From Marvania coccoides (lineage: Eukaryota > Chlorophyta > Trebouxiophyceae > Chlorellales > Chlorellaceae): a stretch of DNA of 64,000 nt. The translations under genes and the position numbers were made by a program. Under the pieces are notes generated by a model. That model searched no databases. It was not told the origin of the DNA and saw only the letters and a list, made by a program, of their open reading frames with translations. The DNA is taken from contig OY978098.1 in assembly GCA_963854735.1 (NCBI GenBank), positions 1,930,001 through 1,994,000 on the forward strand. Reading direction: 5' to 3'. How positions within the stretch are numbered: position 1 is the first letter of the stretch; every line of letters starts with the position of its first letter. Positions 21,907 to 30,755 of this stretch are shown here, in pieces.

Positions 21907-23047
21907 ATGAAGGCTCGCTTGTTGAGCACAGCGAGCCGCACGAGCGCGGCTCGCTGTATTTTGAAGAAAACACAATGCATGTCGAGCCAAAAGTGCAGTG
22001 CACCATCGCCTCGCCTTTGCCAATCCTCTTCATTTTCGAGTATGCGATCACAGAAGCTGCTTGCATTGAGATGCTCAGCCCTGTCAAGCGATGAGGAGGA
22101 ATTCGATAGCTTCGATGAAGAGGATGAGATGGACGAGGATATCGACGTCGAGCCGGAGGGCGAAACTTTTGACGATGTCGCCGTCACACTGGGAGATGGA
22201 GAAACAGAAGAAGACGAAGATGAAAAGTAAGGATACCAGAACATACAGTGGGCTTTTTTCCTTCCAAAACAATTCACCGTCTCTCGCTTTTTCTTGCAGA
22301 GCCATCGTGTGGGCAGACTACCTGGCGCTCAACGTGGAGGGCGTCACAGAAGAGGCGGATCCTGACGCCGCCGAAGGGGGCAGCGACGGCGCAACCTCCT
22401 CCATGGTCGGAATTTCCCCCAAAGACGCAGACGCAGCGGAGACCGCCGCCGCCGCCGCCGCCATCGCCCCCGTGGTGAGCAACCCCGCGCACGAGATGTC
22501 GCTGCTGAGCCGCCTGTACGGCGGCGAAACGCTGTCCCTGAAGCCCGACGCCGGGCCTCAGAACGAGTGGGACCTGCGAGCAGCGATGGAGAAGCGGCGG
22601 CGCATGGAGAAGGAAAAGGAAGAGTGGCTGCTGGAGAAGGAGCGCACCATGGGGCGGTACCGATCAAGGGCCGCAGATTGGCGCAACGACGTGCGCATCA
22701 AAGACACTGGGGACCCATCTCAACCGACGTACCGAGAGTGGACGCTGCGGGAGATCTGGGACATGATCACGCTGGGAGGGGTATCGGTGGACCCACGGGA
22801 GGTCATCTACAACGTGCGGAAGCCCAACGGCTACGTGGATTTCGTGGCGGAGGGTTTTTGCCAGCAGCCAGACATTCCTGAGTGGCTTGAGATGCAGGGC
22901 AAACTGATCAGCGAGGGCGACACCGAGGTGGCGGACAGGGACGCCGAGGTGGCGCTGCTGGCGTCGGAGTTTACTGACTTTGAGGACTTTGGCGGGGTGG
23001 CGGACAGCGCTGAGGCTGCCGACGACGGTTTCAGCGGAATTTTTTAG
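21907..23047 (+). CDS. pTAC12/HEMERA (PAP5)-like plastid protein, tentative
   Basis: Two exons (21907-22226 and 22300-23047) give 355 residues. The N-terminal about 60 residues look like a transit peptide, followed by a strongly acidic Asp/Glu stretch (about residues 60-108). The C-terminal third (WRNDVRIKDTGDP, LREIWDMI, EVIYNVRKPNGYVDF, EWLEMQGKLIS) matches the order of conserved blocks I recall in HEMERA: DIRIKRDP, IKQIW, a DPN-DF block and a GKVIS block. HEMERA is a subunit associated with the plastid-encoded RNA polymerase in land plants. The likeness is partial and judged by eye, so an unrelated acidic plastid protein is possible. Confidence 0.6.
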
Positions 23048-23066
23048 AATACGTAACGTGTTGACT

Positions 23067-23086
23067 TGTAATTGAAGTGTCTGTAA
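23067..23086 (+). terminator. Two UGUAA polyadenylation elements
   Basis: TGTAA at 23067-23071 and again at 23082-23086, 20-40 bases after the stop codon of the pTAC12-like gene. UGUAA is the known poly(A) element of chlorophytes. Confidence 0.55.
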
Positions 23087-23112
23087 AATAAAAACGTGGT
23101 TGATGCGAATTT

Positions 23113-23689
23113 TCATGTGAGCGTCAGTTTTGATATGGAGGACTCGTCTGCTTCTGCCGCTGCTGCCTCCGCTTTCATGCTCTGCAGCTCCTCCAAGATG
23201 CGCCTCTCTGCCGATCTCCGCATGGACTCAGCCTCCGCCGGCAAATTCACAGAAAGGGCAACGGGGACGCCGGTCTTAAGGACTGCATATGGACAAAATT
23301 GAGCGAAATGTGAAGGTCAAGAGAGACACTCTCCCCGAGGGGGTGACAGAACTACAGCCACACCTAATCTCTGGGCCATGCCCTCCATGGTGCTATCTGC
23401 TGTCCCAGGTATGAGCGAGGCCACTGCTGGGGTGGTGGACTGTAGCAAATACAGGTGGACAAGTGGTTAACTAACGCTCATGTATTGGGCAATGGCGGTG
23501 GCGCTTGTTCAATAACTACATTTGCTATCTCACCAGCTTTGTGGGCATTGCCGCGTGCAAATTCTGCATTTTGGGTGTCCCTGTCCCCACCCACACGTAA
23601 ACCTGCTGCTGGAGCTTGATAATTTGAATGTGAACAGGGATGTCGTCCACTTCAAATGAGACGCTCCGTTGGACGAGAGAGGCTGCCAT
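23113..23689 (-). CDS. PSMG4: Proteasome assembly chaperone 4 (PAC4/PSMG4-like)
   Basis: Three short exons (23689-23534, 23439-23364, 23282-23113) with consensus junctions join to 133 residues, close to the about 123 of human PSMG4. Features shared with that family are a strand ending in QVYVWVGTGTPKMQNLHAAMP, a middle SLIPG/STMEGMAQRL segment aligning with the SLLGD...GLAQRL region, and VPVALSVNLP followed by a Glu-rich helix (ERRILEELQSMK). PAC3-PAC4 guides alpha-ring assembly of the 20S proteasome. The exons are too small to stand out as ORFs. It is divergent from AAGAB with 284 bp between starts, and its 3' end lies 65 bp from the pTAC12-like stop. Confidence 0.75.
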
Positions 23690-23973
23690 AGCTGAATAAT
23701 GACCAAGGGGTTGACCTTCTCATCAAAATGCAATTCGCAAACAATGCAAATTCGCTGAGAAGGAGGAGCCCCAGATGTATTTTCAAAATGCAGCTCAACA
23801 TTTTCTCTTCATTTTTTTGTTTATTTCTCTTAGGAATAAAATTTAAAATACGCCAAGGTGAGTTACGTGGTTTGATCAGCATAGCTAGGCGCAGACTTCG
23901 CGTAAATTTCAATACACAACCTAAACCTGACATTGATCTTCCAAAATTCAACCGTTTGCAGACCATTGCGACG

Positions 23974-24965
23974 ATGAGCAACCAATCAGGAATTCTCATG
24001 GTGGGCGAAGTCCTCTCCGAGTTGCAGAGCTTTGTGGGCGCTGTCACCCAGAGCCCTGCTTCCGCCACCTCTGCCTCGTGGACAATTGACAATAAATACT
24101 ACACCGCGGACGTGAACATCGCCATGACAACGCTGCAACATGTGTTTGTGGAGTTCCCTTCCGTCACAGACCACCAGGCCATCGTATTTCTGCTGAATTC
24201 CGCTGCCACTGCCGGCAGTTCCGAGAATTTCGCGGCCGTGCAGCGGTGGTGGGGCTGCACAGAGGGGCGGGGGTACGAGGTGAGGCTAGTGGTGGTGCTG
24301 GGCGAGCAGGGCGACGCGCGCCCAGCGTGGCTGGAGGAGGCAGAACAGTGGTGCATTGAGGAGCTGGTGGAGCTGGTAGACATGGCAGCCTTGCAAGAAG
24401 GAGGGGAAGATGGGATGCAGCGGGTTGGGGACGCGCTGCAGGCGCATATGTGGCCCGGACTGCGGAGAAAACCGGCCGGAGGGGGCCGCAGTTTGTGCGT
24501 TGGAGACGGAGAAGAAGGAGGCGATGGAATTGCAGTTGGATGCAGCAGCGAAGGCGGAGAAACAGAGTTTCTCAAGCTTGTGGGCGATGAAGTGACGAGC
24601 TGCAGCCAAGAGGGAGACGATGAAGCCTTGGAAAAGCTTTTTTCGGAAGTCTGCGGAAAGTTTTTCTTCTTCTTTTGTATTCATAATTAGGAAAATGAGC
24701 TTTGTGTTAAACTGGCTTTCCCCCGAAAATTTGCATTCATCTTCTCTCTTCTACTTGCTGTGCAGGTTTCAGGCAGAGCATGGCGGGCTCCAGCCAGAAG
24801 GCCCGTGTTGATGCTGCCTCGGACATCGTCATGCGGTTGAGGGCGCTGATGGGCGAGGAGAGCGAAGCTGATGACAGCGATGCAGGGGAAGAGGAGGACG
24901 CAGGGGAGGCTAACGGAGGGGAAGACGCAGAGCAAAAGAAAGGGGCAGGGGATGCAGAACAGTGA
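23974..24965 (+). CDS. AAGAB: Alpha/gamma-adaptin-binding protein p34 (AAGAB)-like
   Basis: Two exons, about 23974-24659 and 24773-24965, give 292 residues (human AAGAB has 315). The N-terminal GTPase-like region has the hallmark WTIDNKYYTADVNIAM. Further on are EEAEQWCIEELVELVDM and, at the C-terminus, EALEKLFSEV followed by an Arg/Ala helix ending RLRALMGEESE, matching the family's ERLFSKLKEM...GG pattern. AAGAB chaperones assembly of AP-1 and AP-2 clathrin adaptors. The junction proposed (AA|GTTTTT to TTTCAG|G) is the one that keeps phase, though its donor is weak. The tail after the helix is an acidic low-complexity run. Confidence 0.82.
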
Positions 24966-25249
24966 CAGTTATAGCCCAAAATGGCTCGCATTTCATATCT
25001 TCATATCTTCCATCTGTATTTTGCTATGTAGCAACGAGAGCCCAAATTTTACTATTTCTTACATCACTATTAGTACAAGCTTAAAATACAAATAAAAATG
25101 GACATAAACGCACTAAAACAACAACAATAAATAATAAAATGTTATGAGTAAAAGCAGGTCATAGAAACTGAAAGCTGATGCATTAGTACATTTTGTAAGC
25201 TGCACATGGTGGAGTGAGTAGGGAGAATCTACCCCAAGCCATAGTGTCA

Positions 25250-25857
25250 TCATCGAAACTTTGGCGGCGGCCATTGCACTGGGTCATAGCCCGACCCTCC
25301 AAAGGGGTTACACCTTGCCAGCCGCCATGCCGTGAGTACCGTCCCCTTGGCCACTCCATACGTTTTGTACGCGTCCATGGCGTAGACCGAACACGTGGGG
25401 AGGAAGCGGCACGACTGTGGCAGAATTGGGGAGATGATGCCCTTGTAAACGCGCAGCATGGCCAGGGCAGCCCTGCAAAAGTGAAGACGTGGATATGAAG
25501 TAAAGAAGCGAATGCGAATAGCGCTGATTTTTAGAAAAAATGAAGAGCAGCAGATGTTTTACATTGCCTGACTTACTTGACGCCGATTGTATCTTCCTTC
25601 TCTTCTTCAACAGCCCCCGCTGTCGACACCTCCGCCTCTTCTTCGCCCAGCGCTGCTGCCACCTCCTGCTGCTCCAGCTGAAGGTTCTTGGCGTCGGCGC
25701 CGTCAGAGCTGTGAGAGGAAGCTCGCAGGGACCGGGAGATGAGGCGTCGCTGGTGCAGAGGGCGAGCATGTGTTCCGCTCTGCTGAACACAGCGCAAGCA
25801 TGCTCTCACCGCGACCGGCCGGCGTGCTTGTGTTGGGTTCTTAATTGATGCTTTCAT
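25250..25857 (-). CDS. yidD: YidD-like membrane-insertion efficiency factor, organelle-targeted
   Basis: Two exons (25857-25577 and 25472-25250) give 167 residues. The N-terminal about 50 residues are basic and Ser/Arg-rich, like a transit peptide, followed by an acidic linker. The C-terminal about 70 residues are a complete YidD domain: YKGIISPILPQSCRFLPTCS with its paired cysteines, YAMDAYKTYGVAKGT, and RLARCNPFGGSGYDPV. Bacterial YidD supports YidC-dependent insertion of membrane proteins. A plastid role alongside Alb3 is a reasonable inference. The start is the only ATG ahead of the domain that gives a plausible targeting peptide. Confidence 0.9.
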
Positions 25858-26209
25858 CTCTACGGTCGGAAGCCGGGCGATAAGCTGAAGTTTGTTTGCT
25901 TCGTAGAAGATAGTTCTGTTGGCGGTTAAATATAGTCCTTTCCAGCCGAGATAATATTCTACCGCGACCTGTGCACCGGCTAAAATTCTGAATTTAATCG
26001 GCACACGCTGCCGAAGTAGGTCTTTATTGAAACGTAATTTTATTTTCGCCACCCTTGTGTCGCCCTCACCAAGGGTTGGCCATTCCCAGCGACACCTCGT
26101 GGTGAACACGTTTTCGCCCGCACCCTCCTAGATTTCTCGCGGATTATTGAGATCCCCTCCCCCGTTTCCCCGACGCCCTCCTATCGCCCACTTCAGCGCC
26201 CTGTCAATC
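25858..26209. promoter_or_regulatory. Divergent promoter region, YidD and SANT-like genes
   Basis: 352 bases between two outward-facing starts. The minus-strand YidD frame stays open upstream to 26109 without an ATG, so this is taken as leader. No named element is seen. Confidence 0.4.
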
Positions 26210-27298
26210 ATGACCGAAGCGCACTCCCCCGATCACCGGGAGCTGGACATCGATAAGCTCCCCGACGCAATGGAAATCGTGGCCACCGTCTCCTACTACC
26301 TGCAGCTGCGCTTGCTGGCCAAGGAGGGGGAGCACGAGGTGCCCACCCCCGCTGCCCTGTACCAGATCGCCGAGCTGGCCAAGTCCCTGCCCCGCCCCAC
26401 GGGCCAGCTGTGGGGGAAACTGGCCTCTGGCAAGCTGCCCTCCAAAAAGGCGGCCAGGGCGCTCAAGGACCCCGAGGGCAAGCCCCGCACACACTGGACC
26501 GACGACTCCAAGGAGGAGCTGGTGAAGATGGTGGACGATGCTGCCTTCCGCGAGACCATTCTCGGCAAGGAGGCCCACCACCAGGGCCACCCCAACTGGT
26601 CTGCCATGTCGCGCCACTTTGGTGAGTGATGGAGTGCAGACGAGCGGAATGCATCTCTGGGAGCTTAAACATCCCCGAAGATAAAGATACGAAAGCATTA
26701 TATGCGGAATTCATACATTCCCCGTACCAGACATATTTCTCACATTTGTCCCCTGTTTCCTCTCTTTGGTCTTCATGGTCTTTGCCTCTTTCAGCATTTA
26801 GTGATCCATTATTTCGATTCTCCCCATTGCTCGCTCGTAATATCGCACTGAACTATGTTTCCAGGTTTCTCCGGCACCGCCCCCCTCCACCGCATGTACA
26901 AGATGATGACCGACCGCGAGGCGCCCGGGGTGAAGACCAAGGAGCAGAAAGACGCAGAGAAGGCGGAGAAGGAGAAGAACGGCGGGGAGGACGATGCGGA
27001 GAAGAAGGAGGGAGGCGGCCAGAAGAAGAAGAAGGAGGCGCCCGCCGGCGACGCCGAGCCCGCTGCCAAGAAGCCCAAGAAGAAGAAGAAGAAGGAGGAG
27101 GACGCTGAGGTCTCCGATGGGTGGACCCAGGAGCTGAAGGACATCCTGGTGAGGCTGTGCGAGGATGAGGCCTTCCGCAAACAGCGCACCGGCAAGTCAA
27201 AGTTCAAGTGGAGCAGGGTGGCTGACACCCTGGGATTTCCCAAACAGGGCTGCAAAGACAAGTACAAGGAGCTGAAACCCAGTGCGCCTTCGCCGTGA
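26210..27298 (+). CDS. Protein with two SANT/Myb-like repeats
   Basis: Two exons (26210-26621 and 26865-27298) give 281 residues. Two similar Trp-containing helical segments flank a Lys/Glu-rich linker. The first reads HWTDDSKEELVKMVDDAAFRE...NWSAMSRHFG...LHRMYKMM, and the second WTQELKDILVRLCEDEAFRKQ...KWSRVADTLGF...CKDKYKEL. Both have the WT...L...W..(I/V/M)A..G pattern of Myb/SANT-like DNA- or histone-binding domains. The linker contains KKPKKKKKKEE, a likely nuclear localisation signal. Function is unknown; a transcription or chromatin role is inferred. Confidence 0.75.
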
Positions 27299-28158
27299 GT
27301 TAGAGCAGGCGGCATCTGGCATTTTTTGCAGCTGAGGCTGCTTTGACGTGGGACGGGGGCCAAAAAGGACGGGGTCCAGTGGAAATAACATAACGTAACA
27401 GTGGGTCTAGAGAATGTTGTAGAGCAGCTCTGGTTAGAGTTTGAGGATGCTCCCAACTACGGTTTGACGTGACGAAATTAAATTTGAATTGATGACTCTT
27501 CTACTGACCAAATTTAGCCCCTCTTTTCGTTTCTTTTTGTGCTTCTTTGTTTGTTCTACGGAAGGCTGTATTCTACACGTGTTTGTTTAATTGACTACGG
27601 CAAAATCTACTACCAAGACCTGACTGACATTCCGCGCCGCTATGAGAGCGTCAGTTTTTGTGCATGGTTTGACTGCTTCTCCTCTTTTTCTTTAATCACA
27701 ACTTTGATTGTAACACAAAACATTATAACGAGCGCAGCATGAAAGCTTGGCAAGCGGAAAGCACGCGGCAGAGAAGAGAAACGTTTCCCATTATGCATTG
27801 CCGAGCCAGAAGATGGTCAGCAGCGTCCCATGGCATAGGTTAATTCAACAGCGCCAGTTTTTTAATTCGCCGCCACACGCCACACACGAAGCGACGACGC
27901 AGAATTCACGTGTGACAGCTCTTGCAAATTTTAAAACGGCTGACAACAAGAGAGGCAAAAACTGGCCAACCAGAGGGCAGAGGCCCATGTATTCTTTATA
28001 GTTTTTGATTAAAACTCAAACAGGGCACACTCGAAACCCTCCGAGACTGCCCGAGGAATGGGGACACGAAAAATATGTTTGCATTGACTACGGCCTGTTT
28101 GCCTCCTAAACGCTCTTTGAAGATCTTAAGAACACCATCAAGAAATCTAAGCTCGAAA
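27299..28158 (+). other. 860-bp spacer before the MATE gene
   Basis: AT-rich with scattered short ORFs (longest about 84 codons at 27747-28001), none showing a domain or good splice context. It probably holds the SANT-gene 3' UTR and the MATE promoter. Confidence 0.4.
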
Positions 28159-29872
28159 ATGGTGCTGACGCGCAAGCAGGCCAGCGTTCTGCAGCGGGAA
28201 AAGGCCCCCGGCGAGGTGACGCCAGCAACACCGCTGCTGGACCTCGGTGAGAGAGAACTGCTGGCACATGGATATTCATATTCACCCTTCGTTCGTTTTC
28301 CCATCTTTCCTCAACGCAATAACTGCTATAATCAAATAATGCAGACGCTTCGGCAGACGCAGCTGCCAGCGTCCGCACCGCCCGCACCTTCTACCGCCGC
28401 ACAGGCTCCCTCTTCCTCAAGCCCTGGGTGCCGCTGTGGGCCCCCTTTGATCGCGAGATTTGGTCGTTGGTGGCCCCCTCCATCGTCGCTCTCGTGCTGG
28501 AGCCCGTCCAGATGTCGGTTGAAACAGCAGTTGTGGGGCAGCTGGGAGTGTCGGAGCTGGGCGCAGTGGGCTTCGGCACCGTCATTTTCCAGTTCTCGCT
28601 GGGATTCTTCGCTGCCTTCGTGTTTGCCACCACCCCGCAAGTTGCTGCCGCTGTCGGCAGCGGCGATCGCCGAGGGGCCTCCAGGGCGGCTGCGCGCGGG
28701 ATGTGGGTGGCGGCGCTGGTTGGGCTGGTGCTGCAGGCGGTGGTTTGGGCGGCGGCGCCCAGCGTGTTGGGCATGCTGTCCTCTGACGGCCACGTTGCTG
28801 AGCTCGCTTCCAGGTACCTCAGAACGCGCGCCTGGGGCATCCCTGCGGCGCTGGTCATGATGGTAGCTATAGGGGCAGCACGAGGGCACAAAAATATGGC
28901 TGCACCGCTGGTGGGATCAGCGGCGTATGGCTTAGTGTTAACGATTCTCGATGTTATACTAGTGCTGGGCCTGGGGCTGCATGTGGAGGGCGCAGGTGCG
29001 GCAGCAGCGGTGTCACAGTGGCTAGGAGCTGCGGCCATCATTGGGTGGCTGGTAAAGGCGGGAGAATTCGACGTAAAAGACCTTTTTGTGGTTCCCAAGC
29101 CCGCTGCAGCGCTGCCTTACTTTCGGATGATGCCCAGCCTCGCCATCGGCAGCGTGGCGGCGCTGTCCCCCATGCTCGCAGCCACGTCGTTTGCCACTTC
29201 ACTGGGGCCCGACGCCTTGGCAGCGCATACAGTGCTGCGCCAACTGTCGGGATTTTGGCTGCAAGCGTTCCTGGCGTTCAATGCGACCGCCCACTCCATG
29301 GTGGCTAGCGCTCTGGGCGAGGCGCAACGACGGGCGGGCATGGACAAGGCTGCCTCCCTGCTGGAGCGCATTTGCCAACTGGCTGTGGGAGTGAGCGTCC
29401 CGATGGTCATCGTGCTGCTGATTGTGGGGCCGGCGCTGCCGAGAGCGTTCACCTCTGACGCCACGGTGGCTGCCGACGTGCGCGCCGTGCTGCCCTTCCT
29501 CCTCTGCTACATGGTAAACCTCAAAATATGTTTTTATTTGAACTACGAAGAAAAAAAAGAAGAAAAAAATTGTACTGACTATCCCCCTTTCAATAAACAT
29601 CATTGCAGCCTTTGGATGCGATAGGGATCACCCTCGAGGGCGGCATTCTGGGGGCAGCAGACACCAGATGGGTGGCCATGCGCGCAGCTGCCTCCTCCGC
29701 CCTTTCCCTGTCAGCGCTGTTCATCGCGGCTGCAGCTGGTGAAGACCTGATCACGGTGTGGATCAGCTTGAAGGTGCTGAATTTCTCAGCATTGGGGCTG
29801 GACCTGGTGCGTTTCATGGGCCCTGTGGCGCTGCAGAAATCGAGAGATGCCAAAACAACAAGCAGCTCCTGA
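28159..29872 (+). CDS. MATE-family transporter
   Basis: Three exons (28159-28246, 28345-29513, 29609-29872) give 506 residues. A short basic N-terminus precedes about twelve hydrophobic segments. Family marks are DREIWSLVAPSIVALVLEPV in the first helix, VETAVVGQLGVSELGAVGFG, QVAAAVGSGD, ALVMMVAIGAARGHKN and the second-half counterpart ALAAHTVLRQLSGFWLQAF. The arrangement resembles the DinF/EDS5-type plastid branch of plant MATE (DETOXIFICATION) proteins. These antiport organic cations or acids, and the substrate cannot be told. The very short exon 1 may lack additional upstream transit-peptide sequence. Confidence 0.88.
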
Positions 29873-30755
29873 GGAGGCTCATTTGTGCCTCGTCTCTGCT
29901 GAAATTCAGCAGGTGTTTCCAATAAGTGGCTGGTCGGAATGGAGAGAGAGCTGCACCGCCTCTGGATACCCCCCCCCCCCCCCCCCCATCAATGGCATCA
30001 ATGGGGGCGGCAATGCCGGCCGATGGCGCCACGGTGTGCTTTGTGGGGAAGCTACCCTGCTTCACGTACCAGCTAGTCCGTAAAAGAAGCTGTATGGTGG
30101 GGAGGACCGTAGGGTGCTGGCAGGGCTTGCAGCCTGAGCCCATGGCAAGATTGGCTTGATAATTGATTAAGTTTTCCCCCCCTGTTATTGATGAAGGGTT
30201 CCCTAAGCGCGTTCCTTGTGGCTCTGAGCCTTCTTCTCTTTCATTCTCTACGTAAACCCAAGCCGCAAACAGGTCTTTCCGCTGATAACTCCTGGCAGGC
30301 TGAATTATCCCCAAGTTGGCTTGAATTGTTGCTGTAAATATAATTTATTGAACGCCGGTGGTTCCTCAAAGACAACTGGCATGCAGGAAGAGAAATTGGA
30401 CGGACGCAGGAGGGACATAGGTGCATTTGAAAGAGATGTTTACTACCGTAGAGAAAACCATTATCAATTGAGAATGAAGTGGGCATGAGGGGTGCTGTTG
30501 CTCATTTTCCACCTGCCCAGCTTTGGCCGCCTTAAAATTTATGGTGCGGCCTTTTGAGTTCTCGCATTAATCATATTATATTGCAGGTTTGTGTGCAAAT
30601 CCAATTCGCACGAAATCAACAAGCAAAGGTCGGCGAATTGAAAAAAAAAAAACCAATTTTATTTTTTGCCGACACAAAATTGAGCGTATTTCGATATCTT
30701 TTCGTGTATTCGTTACTTATCGACACAATTTGCTTCATTTTATTATCGACACAAA
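29873..30755 (+). other. 883-bp spacer with C19 tract
   Basis: Contains the C19 run at 29969-29987 and several short ORFs without features. It is probably 3' UTR plus the RNase J promoter. Confidence 0.4.
29969..29987 (+). repeat. C19 homopolymer
   Basis: An uninterrupted run of 19 C, about 100 bases after the MATE stop codon. Confidence 0.95.
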
